NCBI GenBank assembly: GCA_013365325.1
Contig: JABVXV010000011.1
Location: 434,001-498,000 of the forward strand
Reading direction: 5' to 3'
DNA length: 64,000 bases
From: Dipetalonema caudispina
Lineage: Eukaryota > Nematoda > Chromadorea > Rhabditida > Onchocercidae
In this document: positions 40,784 through 54,300 of the stretch, piece after piece
How positions within the stretch are numbered: the stretch's first letter is position 1
Layout of the letters: each line of letters opens with the position of its first letter
The notes under the pieces: model-generated
Seen by the model: the letters and a program-made list of their open reading frames with translations, nothing else
Databases searched by the model: none
What the model was told of the DNA's origin: nothing
Program-made: the position numbers and the translations under genes

Positions 40784-42441
40784 TGTTAAGTGGGCAAAGT
40801 TGAAAAAACACACATGGTGCTTGGGTGGATGTATTTGCTATTGCGGTTGAAATGTATTAAGAAAAGAGCAGTGAGAGTTGTGCACAGCTTATATACCTAT
40901 AATACTTCAAGATTACCCTGAACTGATTCATTGATAGATAGATATTCACACTTATTCTATTTTATCATGTCATTCATGTGCTTTCTGTATCATTATCCAA
41001 TTATTATTTCCCTTGATTCCCTTAGTTTATCCAATTTTCAATTTTATTTGAAAATTTTGGAAAGTTAATTTTTGAGCATCATAAAATTGAAGATTAGCAA
41101 CGCATTGACTTTATGCATTTCAAGTGGCATGAAAAAAACAAATGAGTTGTGCTACTCCTTGCAATGTATGATTTTCTCATCTAAGATTTCTTGCTGATGG
41201 CAGGAATTAATTCGTTGAATAATTGAGATAGACCAATCAGTAGTTTCTTCTGCTTTGAAAGACATAAATCACTAGCTTGGTAACAGCTTCGGGATATTGT
41301 GTTTTGCTCCAAAGCAGTTGAAATGCAAAGTTTCTTGTAAGTCCAGAAGTTCGCTTCCATAGTTTTTCATGCAATATCGAAGATTTAAAAGATTACTGAT
41401 ATCTTTTTATTGGTCGATCATTCTATACTGTGTTTCATGTAATTTATTAAATGAGCAAAGGACATGTTATCATTTAGGAGTGTTTCACTCTCGGAAATAT
41501 CTTTCAAATCACAATTTCAGAGATTCAGTTTTAGACTTGTATAACGGCTGACATCTTACCTCATTATTATTTAGTTGTACTTGTAAGGCCTATAGAATCG
41601 CACAATTACATTTGTCGTATCATTTTAGGATAGTTATTTGGCAACTATGTCTGATACAATATTTTGATGACGTCGTAGGTATTTAAGTAATCCTTTGTTT
41701 ACTGTTTATCGTCTCATGTTTTCAACATACCCTTATCTGATTTTCCGATCAACTTGCTTGCTTTTCTTATCAAAACATATAAGACTCTAGCGAGCATGGA
41801 ACATCTTATTAGATGCTTTTTCAGATTATTGTTAGGGAATCTTTTGATTGCAGACCTTAACTGATGTAGTATGGGTTTGCAAGTTTAATACCATAAGTCA
41901 TCGACATCAAAACAAAAGTGATTATCACGAGCGAAAATAGATTCGAAGAGTAGGAGCGCTTTATAGAGATAGGTTTGTTGAAGCAGTTCTGACCTTCTGA
42001 TAACTGCAATTGTTCTTCATCATTTCTCTTCTTCGATACTTTGTTGCAACAGAAGCTCTCCTTCTTTTTCGCATATTTCAAACATAGTTACTAAACGTTT
42101 GAAAGTATTCAGGTTTTGATTACCGTTGATTATTAAGTTTGGCGATACATCAAAGAGTGTTTACATCTACTATCAGTTCCTCATAGAAGATGTACGTTCT
42201 GGCGCACGTTGCTTCATTTGTGGATTAGTTCCTAATCCATAGTTGCTTTTGTACTCTACTATCTGAATACAAACGATGATACGTGAGGTGAGTGGTGTAA
42301 AATGTCTTACGTCAGTCATAACTAATATCGGTTCTGTTTAGATAAATATAGAAAAATGAGATGTTTTTCTTATGAGATAGATATATAACTTATGAAGTGT
42401 TAAATCGAGTACTGTTCCTACCTACCAATCATGTCAATTGC

Positions 42442-42642
42442 TTAATAAGCTAAAATTTGATTAATGGCATTTGCAGGTAATCTGACGAGGATATATACCG
42501 TAATATCCAGTTCGCTGAGAGAACCATAGGAAATTACATGATTGCTCACCTGTTCAGTAAACGTTACTGCATAAATTTGATTTGTAGATGAATCCATCTC
42601 TGGATCAACTTCAGGTGAATTTGTACTGTTCGTGGTGCACAT
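42442..42642 (-). CDS. Possible first exon or small gene divergent from Capicua
   Basis: On the minus strand an ATG at 42642 opens a frame of 66 codons. The first 31 codons (to 42550) look like real protein: MCTTNSTNSPEVDPEMDS, then NQIYAVTFTEQ, followed by a good CAG/GTGAGC donor. It either continues to TAA at 42442 or is spliced at 42550 to unseen exons. A phase-compatible continuation exists through 16 bases near 42490 and an exon at about 42090, giving a short protein ending in SIEEEK, but the tiny middle exon makes this weak. Its 5' end faces the Capicua start about 560 bases away, suggesting a shared promoter. I recognise no family. Confidence 0.35.
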   Translation of the reverse strand: MCTTNSTNSPEVDPEMDSSTNQIYAVTFTEQVSNHVISYGSLSELDITVYILVRLPANAINQILAY

Positions 42643-43206
42643 TTCAGTAGTAAACAAAGTTATTTCAACAAATCGAATTGTAAGTCATGCGCTGATTCAA
42701 ACCGGTCTTCACTTGAATTCTCATAGTGGAGATATCCGGAACGTTTTTTTCTTAGAAAAATGTGAAGTATATTTTGGACTTGAGGGAAATAAAAATAAAT
42801 TCCCTTCCAATTTTTTTTTTTCTTTTTGAAACATTGAAATAGGAGTTCGAGAGAGGATAAAGAGGAGAAAAAAAGAGATGGAGAGAGGTAACTTTCGTCT
42901 CGTTTGACGGATTTACAAAATCTCCATTTCTTAAATCTGACCGAAGGAAACCCAAGGTGCACATTTTGCCCGGGAACATGTCTCAAAGGAAACACCTTAC
43001 TAGCCATCAGAGGCTACGACAAATAAATTTTTTGTCAATTATTTAAATTTGTTAGAGGACACCATTTGGGTAAAAAATTCAGCATCTTTCCAAATGTATA
43101 TTAATTTCGAGTGATGCGTTTGGAAGTAATTAACAGTATCTGATGGAAAGCTCAGTCAAGTTGTTTCCTTGTTTGAAGAAGGACAAGGATAAAAGATAAA
43201 CGGAAA
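42643..43206. promoter_or_regulatory. 5' flank of Capicua (possibly a bidirectional promoter)
   Basis: The 560-base interval between the Capicua start codon and the divergent minus-strand ATG. It contains a T-rich stretch and a purine-rich GAGAGGATAAAGAGGAG segment near 42848-42890. No TATA box or definite SL acceptor next to the ATG is evident, although TTTCCTTGTTTGAAG near 43165-43180 could serve as one. Confidence 0.3.
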
Positions 43207-45329
43207 ATGGACGGAAACACTGAACAAGGACGCAATATTCGTGATGATTCCTCAAGCGTCCATCCTAAACTGCGTGGTAAACGAAAAGCGACCGATGATC
43301 CCACTGGTAAGTGTTCCAATCATGCGACTTTTACGTCTCATGTTTGAATATAATTCTATCTCACGAAACCAGAAGATTGTGTATCCATTCGTTAATTTAC
43401 CTTATGCTATCTGTCCGACCTTTAAACATTTTTGGTATGTTCCGGTACCTGCAGTTTGGCATTGCGTTTTCATCTCATAATCGTATTGTCGTCATGAATA
43501 CTCTTCTATAAATTCCCTTTGAAGTTACAATTTAACGAGAAAAGGTTTTGAATTTCTCGCCTCAACTTTTTTTGGTAAGACTCATGAAATGCTATTGAGG
43601 TTAGTATCTCAGACTTCTGGAAAGGCAATTTTGTCAATGTTTCAAATAATTTAAATCCGCTAGGAGCGGGAGGATCGTTGGATTTACCTCCCGGTTCGTC
43701 ATCGTTGCTAGCCCAGCTGCATGCATCTTCCTCGTCTTCGTCAACATCGCAACCACAGCAGCAGCAAACATATGGATCAGGTCCAACGGCAACAGCTCCT
43801 CAGGGAATGACACTACAGGTGACAAACACGAGATAGTTACCATAAACATCATTGAACACTCTCACCATATTGGCCTTATTTATCAGAAAAGTGGCATTTG
43901 TTAGTCACTGATCAGCTTCAATTTCAGTTCGACACTCTTGCACTGATGGAACAGTTGAAAAAGCGTAATTTAGGACTTGAAATACCAACGAATTTCACCG
44001 GTACCTTTTCTGGATTGATCATTCTTATAAAGAAATCATAAAGTTCCATGAAGGCTTTTATAGATTTTGAAATCCTGGGTTTTCAGTGTTTTTAAAATTA
44101 TGTACATACGCTTTCCATCATCCAAGGTGTCCCCACTTAGTTTAGTGATCATGACAACCCCCTGTTTAACTCATCCAACTTTAAGGCTTTAAGACAGCGA
44201 ATGACTTTGACAGTTGTTTCGAGATGATAAACATGAAGCAGTTTTAGTAATATATGTCGCAAATCATTATAATACCGCAGTTTAAGCTATAACCTTTTGA
44301 AATTATCGATTTTGCATCAGGACTGAAGGTATCATTGCTGCGATCAGCTGTTTACTTCCCTCTTATTTTCGGTATTTGATGAGTAATTTCATATCTCAGG
44401 ATAAGAAACTTTGAGGCTTTATAAACAAAATAATTTATTTGAATAAATGAATACGGGAATCCAGAGTTTGCTACTGATTACCTCAACAAGTGAATTTCTT
44501 GTGCTCCACTTGACTTGTTCCAGTGGAATCAATGAATGAAACAACAGTCAATTTGGAAGTGTGGAAAGCAAGTCGTGTGCTGGCTCGTCCACCTGATATT
44601 GAAGGATATCTGCCAGCATGCATTAAAGGTGTCAGAGCAAACAAAGATGTTACCGTACAGGTTTGTCTAATATCTGAAATCTTTTGGAATTGCCGCATCA
44701 AAAACAAAGTCAAATGTTCAAGAGAAGGAAATCGACTTGTTTTATGCTTCAATCATGGATCAGCATGTTTTGGAAAGTTTCTAATTAAGTTTATAGTTTG
44801 ACAATGGTACTGAACACGTATTCGAAGACGTGATAACATCATTGCGTGAATATCCTGATATACTCGCCGATCAAGCACCAAGCCCTGATTCGGTAACTTC
44901 TCTAAAATCTCATTTAGGGTGAAATATCTTCTAGAGAGTTCGCTGCATTTTTTATATGATGGAATTATTTCGTGAATATTGCGGCAAATACCCATCAGAA
45001 TCAGAATGTTAATCGTTGAGAGTGGACCACATGAGATCAGATTTTTCTTCCCTCCAATATGAAAACATAACTTTGAAAAAGCGTTCTTCATTTTCGCATG
45101 TAACGCGAATGAGTATATGCGTCAAATATCGCAGCATTTTTCCTCATGAGAATTTACATCGCTTCAATGTAAAACATGCCATTAGGGCAAATTGTCTTTA
45201 TTGCGCGTTACATGCAGAAATTCGAACTATTTCATGTTTTATTATCGGACATTTTTTGATAATCCACCGTTTACTTTGAGGCGTTGTAGGTCATTTCATT
45301 GTCCAATGTGCTCTCACATAATTTCTACC

Positions 45330-45366
<37 letters not shown>

Positions 45367-48300
45367 TAGGACAATAAGTGGAGCCTCATTAAAAAAGCCA
45401 TCACTAAAAAGTGAAAGTGGCATTAGTGATGTAATCAATAAGTGCTTCGTCCAAATTTTTTGAATAGTATTACCATGAAAAGATTGTTCTATTATTTCAG
45501 ATCAATGTTGCGGACGTGGTTTGCGTGAAGTGGAAGAATGATGAGAACATATATCGTCTAGCTGAAGTATTGAAAAAGACGGCTTGGCCTGTAATGTTCC
45601 AGGTTTCTTTTAAAATTTAATTACAATTTTTATTTTTACTGATGAATGTATGTTAAAATGAGATTGCAGTTCTGCAATGGCTGCATTAACTGTGAAATGT
45701 ACCAGCTAATGGTAAGATATTGCAGATGCGTCTACACGTTGGTATTTCGACCGATTTTTGGTTTCACCGTGCAAGCATACGATTGTTACGTCCACCGTGG
45801 TACGATGAACTAAATGCTATGGGCAATTACAATAATTCGGTTGTGAAAAGCCGGTTCGTTTGAAAGCGATTGATAAACAATTCATGGGAAAGCAGGACGT
45901 ATTGCGATGCTCTTTTAGTTTTAGTTACAAAATGAAATGGGGTTACCATGGTTGAGAAGATTTTATGAAGGAAATTGTGTTTATCTGAATTAAATTACAG
46001 TGATGAAAACGGTGGAACTTGTTCGAACAGCTGTTCTGGAGTATTGGCAAGTGCAATAACACATTTTGCACCTCTAACTTTACCAAGTGCTGTTCAAACA
46101 ACCTCATCCAGCCATCTGAGGCATTTTCTTTTTTATTTCCAATAAAGAAGGATATTGTTGCAGATTTTGATGTAGAAACAAATTGCACTTACCTTTAGGT
46201 AAGTCAAAATTTATACCAACACCAAATACAGAGATTTTCCTGGGAGTACTCTTCAACTTTCATTGTTTTGGGTATCTGACTCATTTTTCTGTTTAAAACA
46301 CTTGTTTCAGTGCAACAGAAAATGAGTCTCAAATACTACAAAAGAAAACTAGTTATAGTGATGCTGCAGATTCAGATGATGAGCCAATGAAGGATGATCA
46401 GGTCAGCGTGTACGATATAGCATCATTTATTCCATCTATAAAGTTTTTGTTTGTTAAAAAGGCATTAAAAACATACACTTGCTGGTTTATTTATTTCCAG
46501 TAAAACTGTGCTTAAAGAAATTATTGTTAAGATTGACGGTACATCTGATGCGAACAATTTTTCGGGTAAATCAACGCCAAGATCTGCTGTAGGAACAACT
46601 GCTGCGGAACGAATGTCAGCGCAATTTTTTGGCCTAACACCAACCCAAACAGTTTCTGGCAGTGCGGCAACTTTTGATGATGTTCAGCAAGTACAACAAT
46701 GTGTAGCAAGTCAAGCTGTTTCAGCAGCTTGCGCTGCTGCCGTGCAGGTGAGAATTCATGTCAGTTGTATTGAGTACACTATTATCTGCATTTCAAATCT
46801 TCATTCACATTTGTAATGATAATATTTCTCTTATTTTATTACGAATGACTGGCAGAATTACCGTGCTGACGATTCCACTGGCCATTAGTTGGTACACGCA
46901 AGCACTAACAGTGTCTGCATTGTGGCGGTAGATCCGTCACTTTTGGTCCATCTTCCTCATTCACTATTATGTGTGACATCTTGGAGTTCTGCTGATTGAC
47001 ATCGTTTTCTCCTCATGGATGCTCTGAATGATTTTCATCGCTCTTTTTTTCACGCTAAACTTTTTCCGATTTCTCGCTTCCATCTTCATCATCGAGATAA
47101 TGGAGAATTAGATGTGATCCTTCCGCACTTCTTCTTTCAAAATGTCGACATTTGCTATGAAATGTGCACCGTCCAGCAGCTTTTCGCCGCAAAATCTGCT
47201 ACTGATGATTGTGATACACAGTTCTTGATGCAGATGAACTTAAATTGCTAATTTCTTCAAGACTTCATCTATTTGCACAGCTATGTAACTCTTGCGCAAG
47301 CATGCTGGTCTTCGCTATCAGCGATATCCGATCACTTACTGTCTAATATCTATCATGGTGATAATGGTAGATTTGACACTAAGAGCTGAGTTGAGCTCTT
47401 AATTAAACTTCATAACGTGGAGTTCGTCAAGTTATTCCTCGACATAGCCGTTTGCAAAAGTGATGATTTCATCTAACTGAAGTACATATTACACTATGAA
47501 CGTATAATAGGTAATTGCTACATCTACCTTTCAGAATTTCATGATAAATGCATTCCATTCTACAGTTCGTTTCTTTGGTCTGTTTACAGCACAACTGTTT
47601 TATTATTTCTAAGGATTAGGCTAAACTTCACTTCTCGACTTGTTTTTCACTCACCAAGGATGTCGGAAGATGTTGTAATGACCTCGATTATCACCGACGA
47701 CTTTATTCTAAGAGAGCAATTCACAACTGTAGTTTCATAGTGATAGGTGTAATGCCATTCTTAATGGAGTTCTAGTTCCTGGTCTAGCACGAGATTCTCG
47801 ACGACCTCTTATCTGTCAGAGTTGATTCATTATTTGGTTTCTCCAAGAGGCAATCAAGGAAGGATTGCACATCTCTTTGAACGACTTTCAACGATTCGAA
47901 CGGTAAACAACGAGCGAGGGACAAGGCCGTCTGTGCATGGCAGTTATAATTAATTTTAAATGCGACTGATTAAATATGTTTCCATTGACACTCAGCGTTC
48001 ACAAGTCACCATCAAGGTACTTTCTACAGGCTAACAAGTTCATATATCAGCAGTTATTCCTCCATGATTTACTTAAGACTTCTTCTAAAATAAAAATATC
48101 ACATTATCTTGCAACACCGACTTTGCACACATAGATAAGACATGCAGGGCATTATGAACGCGTCATCACATTTTGAAGTGTAGCAACTTGCATTAGACGA
48201 CTATGAATTTCGCTGATAAATATCCACAGAATTTTATGAATTTTTATATAAATTGAATCTTGTCCATGATAATTGCTAAAAAGAGAGTTTAGCAGCAGCA

Positions 48301-51300
48301 GAGATATAAAAAAGGCGAAATTGTAACAACACCGGGTGGGATTCGCAAAAAATTCAATGGAAAACAATGGAGACGGCTATGCAGCAAAGAAGGATGTAAC
48401 AAGGTATTTCTAATATTTTCAAGTTGATATTATTGTTGTTGGTTTGTTGCATTATTTACTCTATCTGAATTTACTTCCACACTTTCAAAGTTTAGAAATT
48501 TTCGAAAACTACAGTCATTAAATTTTCATTTGTATTTAGGAGTCGCAGCGACGTGGCTACTGTTCCAGGCATCTTTCATTGAAGGGGAAATCTATTCGAT
48601 CAGAATTTAATCTTGCTACTACACTTTCACCAGGCAACGATCTGAATGTTTTTATCAAATTTCTGGAAAATGATGTTTTTTTAAAACGGAATCGCTTTTC
48701 ATATAATCGTTTTCACTGACAAAATGGTAATTGAATGCAGGCGGTAGTTCGATTGATTGGTCACATGGAGAATTCTCAGAGTTAAGTCCAGTGGAAGCGC
48801 AGGGCCGTCGGTTTGATGAAGCTGATGTTGCCAATACTCTTTTGAATCTTCATAATACTCACGGTACCAAGCAGGTTTTCTAAATAAAATTAATTATACG
48901 TAAGATTGGCCTAATAAATTGATGTTCGATTCAATTTACTGGTGTGAGCATGACTGTGTTTGAAACGAGTGATAATATTTAATCTTGGAATAAAGTATAA
49001 TGCATAGAGTGAAAATTATAAAACTATTTCACCCACGATGAATCATGTAACAGTTGGTTAGTAGGTGATTATTTTGAGGTTTCATGCCATCCGCTAGTGT
49101 AGAACAACCGTTTTCGTCATCAGCACCTGCACGGTTTCATCATATTGTTCCACCAAATCCTTTAGCTCCAAAATTAATGTCCGGCAGTGCACCACCTTTG
49201 TCACACTCACGTACTATAGACGACACGCTTAGTGAAGCGATCAAGGTAAAATTTCGAAGTTTTCATTTCTTTTTTTTCAAGAATCACGTTGTTTAAGTGT
49301 TTAAGTAACTTATTACGTTTGTTTCATTAGTTATGTTATCGTCCGTCATCTCAACAGTTCCAGATGGACAAATCCGTCATTAACCATGGTATGTATCATC
49401 CTAATTTAAAGACTGTTACGGATCGACTCCTTGAGCGGGCTTATCCACAACCATGTGATTTGCTGCCTCTTATGCCTATACAGGTTCCAAGGAAGAAGGT
49501 ACGCATGCTTTATTTTTGTAAAACGTTTTATTTTTAATAGAGTAAGATCATATCTTAGTGACAGATTCGAACATGAAATGCTTTTCAATATTGTTGGAAA
49601 TTTGACGAAATGAGCAAGAAATGCTGTTTATCTGGTGTGCAACATTTTTCTCCGAAATTATTGTAGAATCATTTCGTAAGGAAGTAACTACTGAAAGTTT
49701 TCTAAAAATTTTTTACACTTTTAAGAGAAAATTCTTCAGGATTCTTCATTGGAATTAAATATCTGCACGAATACAAGTAACTCATTATTGATGCAACTTA
49801 CTCCTCGTTTCGATCCGTTCACTTCATTTAGTATGTTATCAGAAGTGTCAAACAATGCAGGGACTTCAAAATCGGACGACTCAGCATCTCCTATGGGGGA
49901 TTTTTCAACAAGCAAGAAGTTTTCCGAGAGTGACGATATACTGGATGATGCAAGCACTGCTGGCACGGGTTGCATCTCTTTTCTCAGTTCATTTTATATA
50001 TTGAAAAAATTTATCGCATCATGACATTCAGACATTTAGTCCAGTATGGCTCTCACGGTGGTAGCAGGAATGAGCAACGAAATGATCATATAGTTCTCCA
50101 TTTAAACACGCAATGCTAATTTTGGAGCTGTTTCGTCTAACCAACGCAACTGTTGGTAACAAGAATTTCACTGTTGGACAAGAAATCTTACAACAGTTAC
50201 TGACCAAAAAAATTCAAAGAGTAGAATTGTTGCAGATAAAATTTAATTGTTCGATTGTTCATAAACTGCAGATACGGAAGTAGATGATGCAAGCGAAAAA
50301 ACACAATCTTGTAAAGGCGATGGCTGCAATGATGAAAATATAACAGACAATGATGATTTTGAGGAAGATTGCAGTAGTAGTGTTCATGAACAACTTTTTC
50401 CTGGAAGCGAAAGAAGTGGTGCGTTTTTTTCTGATCCACACCTTGATAATCTTGACATCTCACTAATAAAAGTGATAACATTGGGTTGTTAATGAGAGGA
50501 ATGGTTTATAACTGTGTGTCTTCGTTTTTTTCTTTTTTGAATACAAAGTTTGTATGTTCGGTGTGAGTTTTATTAGTAAAGGGAATCTAAGTGCTTCCGT
50601 TCAAGGCTTATGGATTTTTGTAGGAAGTGTGATTGGAACATTCCCTGGTGAAAGTATTGCGGGACACGATGTCCTGGATGACTACTCGGAAGGCGAAACT
50701 GATCAAGAAGGTGTGTTAATTGATCCTTTGTACTGTTTGCAATCCAAGCCTCTTATGGCAATGTTGCCTATCATTTAGAAAACGGTTGTACTATTCTCTC
50801 TTAATTTAGCATAATATAGATATTTGTTGTTAGATTTCCAGGGATTGGCATTCTTTGACATCTCGAAGTAGGTATAGAATGAGCCAGCTAGTAGTTGTTT
50901 CAAATGTCATGATGAAGTTTCACCAGACCCTCCCTTCCTATATGGCATAACTTTTGCTTTTGACTCCTGATACAATTTCTTGCCGCGAAACTGGTTGCTG
51001 AGCCAAGTTTTGCGAAAATTAATTCATTTAGTCCGGTGCTACTTATTTTATCAAGTTTCAGACATTGTACTGATAAAATATACCACCGAATTTCATTTTA
51101 AACTTTGAATTGTATGCAGTAGATGACCAGAATTAAAATACAGAGTAATGTATGTTCATTTCTTTGAAAAAAATGAACAGAAATTTTGTCCTTGATCTCA
51201 TAGATTGGTTTTGCTGTTAAAGGCACTCATCTCCTTCTTTTTTAAAACATTCATCATAAATCTCGAGTCTGGATCTCGAGATTTCTGGATTTAGTTTTAG

Positions 51301-54300
51301 TAATTTTGCATAAGTGAAATATGAAGATTTCAACAGTAACTTTGTGGGTTCTTGTTTTTTCTGTCTGTATAAAGTTGTATGATAAACAACTGGAAGCACC
51401 TTGCAGGTGAGAGATACTCGTCATCGATTCCATGGCATCATTTGGTACCACATTTACAGAAGCGGGTGTTCGAAAACTCTTTGAAGGAATTTACATCAAC
51501 ACCAGATGATTCAGCACAAGATACGGTTTGCTTTCATGCCCTCCTTTACTACTTTCCTCTTGACAGTTGTGCAAAGGCATTTTTGGTAGTGTAATCAATA
51601 ATAGTACTGTTCAGGATCAAAAAGAATTTGGCGACGATCAGCAGACAAGCGGCGGCGGGAAAACGTTCGATGGAGATCATGGTGGTCCGGATCAACAGTT
51701 TGAAGCCGAAGGTGACAGATGTGATAATGCTACTGATTGCATTGATAAAGTGCAGAATCGTAAAGTGGCCGATAACGATGAAAACGAAAAAGATGGCATT
51801 GAAAATAGCACATTGGAAAATGGAACTGTTCGGCAGGAACATTTCTTGCGGAAACAACAACACGGTGTTAACCAATGCTACAACAAGTAAGAACTAGAAA
51901 TGACAAACAGATACAATTTTCTAAATTAAAAATTTTCCAGAGGCTATGGGTTTGAAAAGAGAGACAGGAGCTCGGTTGCTCAGATCACAGCACACTGTGG
52001 ATCGGAGACTTCGAAGAGCATTTTGCTTGGTTTGTTAATTACTGTAAATTATGGATTTTCTTATCTATCGTTGTCTTATATCAGTTCAAGAATTCCTTTC
52101 AAGTGTATCATGTAAAAACAATTCAGACTCCATAAATTTATAACATCATTTTAAATTATATAAATTTTAAATTTTACTTCTTCTATGTGATTTTACAATT
52201 TGTGCTATTTAATATTAATTGTAGATCACTTTAACATCGAATTTGAAGATGAAGAAACATTTGAATTGGATACAGTTGATGAGGCAATGTCAGCATCATC
52301 AAAGAAGCGTAAACTGCAGACAGTGCTCAGTCCAGATATTGGAAACAAAAAAGCTGTAGGCTTCAATGAAGACATTGTTTCTAGAGTTTCTTCTGTTAAA
52401 AACATTTATCCTCATTAGTGAAATTTACCGCTTATAGCTATATCCGCTATTGCGGATAAGTTTGTCGTTTATCTGATCAATAGATAGACGTTTTGAATAT
52501 GTTTGGGCATAATTTCAACTGGTCCCAAGAAATCATGGTAAATAAGTTACCAGGTTCGGCAACATATACGACGGCCAATGAACGCTTTCATGATTTTTTC
52601 AAAACGACATAGACCGTTAGTGCACGAAAAGTATCCGAATCGAGACAATCGAACAGTTTCGAAAATTCTTGGCGAATGGTGGTACGCACTGGGCCCCGAG
52701 GAAAAGCAGAAATATCATGATCTTGCCACTCAGGTTAGCACCACATCATCCCTTAAAAGTCGTCACTTCAAGTTTTGTCTTTTTCCCTCGAAAAGATTTA
52801 ATTTTTAGGTGAAGGAAGCACATTTCCGTGCTCATCCGGATTGGAAATGGTGCAGTCGTGAGAGAAAGAAAACAACAAATGGTATCAGATTGGAAGCAGA
52901 AATCCGTATGTCTTGTTAAATTTCTTTTTCTTCAGTTTAGTAAGATTGAGAGTGACATTTCTAATTGGCCTAAGTGACGATAATCCTTATCCAGAATCAT
53001 AATAACGCAAATACAAAATTAAAAATTCTTCGTTATCGTTGACACATTATGATGCAATTCCTCAGAATAAAGAAAGAGAGAAACATACCATGTCATTTCT
53101 ATGAATATTTCACGAGAACAAAGCGAGAAAGAGAACGAAATTTAGAAAATAATGATCGGCAGTGGAAAAACATGATTAGCTTAGTAAAAAAAGCTTTTCA
53201 TCCCTTTTTGCATCACTTTCTCGCTGTACGGTATACGTGTTTTCCTGTCTAGTCGAAATGAATCCCTAGAAATGACAGTTCTTTAACCAATTTTCTTTAA
53301 CTAAAATTGTTCTAAAATCTTGTTTTTGCTACCGTTTCGAAGATTTTTGGTCGCATAATTAATTAGTCAATTTTAAGATAATGCCATGAGTGATCTCGAT
53401 ATTTCGGATCAGATGGCGTCAGAGTGTATCGATGGGAAGTCTCTTCCTTTGTTCAGTCCAACCGCACATGTTAGCTTTTAGTAAATGGATGTGGCTATAA
53501 ATTTTATAAAACTCTCATGAGCGGTACTGTCTCCTTTCCGTCACGAAAGGAGGAATTGACGACTATTATTTGGGTGGAAAAATTCTGTCCACAAGGCTGT
53601 ACCATGAGCAAAAATTTTGGGATGAACTGAATCCATAGAGTTCGAAAGAACAGTATTCCTGTTGTTGTAATGTAAACTCGAACTGATATTTCTTACAGAT
53701 TATCTCTAGCACTACTGGAATAACGATCATAAAACTTTTTCATTTCAATGTGTTTTAGACAATTCATCACCCGATATCATTGAGACCAGAAATTGATATG
53801 GTTCCAGGATCACCACTGGTTAGTCCTGGTTGCATTCCGCTATCACTCATGTCTTCTGGGTAAGCACTCCCGTTAATTAGCTTTATTTTACGAGAATAAT
53901 ACCTTACCTTGATTTTCTTTTGTGTTTTTAGTATTATCCATTGATTATTAACATTTACTATATTCTTTAAAGCAGTGATCAACGGAGCGATAGACATTAT
54001 TTGGATGTGCTGCGACCAATCATGGATTTAAAAGCTGATAGTGTAGGTATTTCAAACAATCATAGGGAACACCACCATCGTTAGGAAGCTTTTCATTTTG
54101 CTAGGAATTTATTTCGCGCACGACAAATTGAGATATATTGGTATATTTCCTCACAGTGAGTCGCTTGTAGGGTAGCAGCATGCTGGCTACCGATGCAGAT
54201 CGTGTCGTGAGCAGCAGCAATATACTACAACCGCTTATTTCATCATTGCATCCCTCGCCATTTTTGTGGAATACTATACCGAATCTTGCATCACATTCGA

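Larger units (their letters stand above)
28756..42441. other. 13.7 kb region without a recognised gene
   Basis: Both strands were read. No frame shows a known family, and none of the open frames chain through splice sites into a model. It contains the inverted repeat at 29690-29738, an A18 run near 33871-33888, a T-rich tract near 34011-34034, a TG-rich microsatellite at 37177-37266 followed by an A run, an A29 run at 39167-39195, a tandem duplication at 40240-40290 and a large (TG)n array at 40624-40781. Some local GC-richer islands (32.05-32.13 kb, 34.5 kb, 36.85-37.08 kb) have coding-like frames and are noted separately. It may hold distant regulatory DNA, non-coding transcripts or fast-evolving exons that I cannot recognise. 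Confidence 0.5.

Noticed and set aside
40488..40850. Four long frames over the TG array, one with a hydrophobic segment LIVWMGVAVAVLVWLALNYS
   Set aside because: Most of each frame is dinucleotide repeat. The hydrophobic part outside the repeat is open in two frames and has no confirmed splice partner, so it was not called.
46839..46888. Possible alternative Capicua exon [10 protein letters not shown] followed by a stop
   Set aside because: It has a usable acceptor, but the phase 0 join of 46747 to 48293 gives the conserved block directly. It could at most be a rare truncating exon.
47015..47251. 78-codon plus-strand frame inside a Capicua intron
   Set aside because: No conserved motifs, no in-phase splice sites, and not needed by the gene model.
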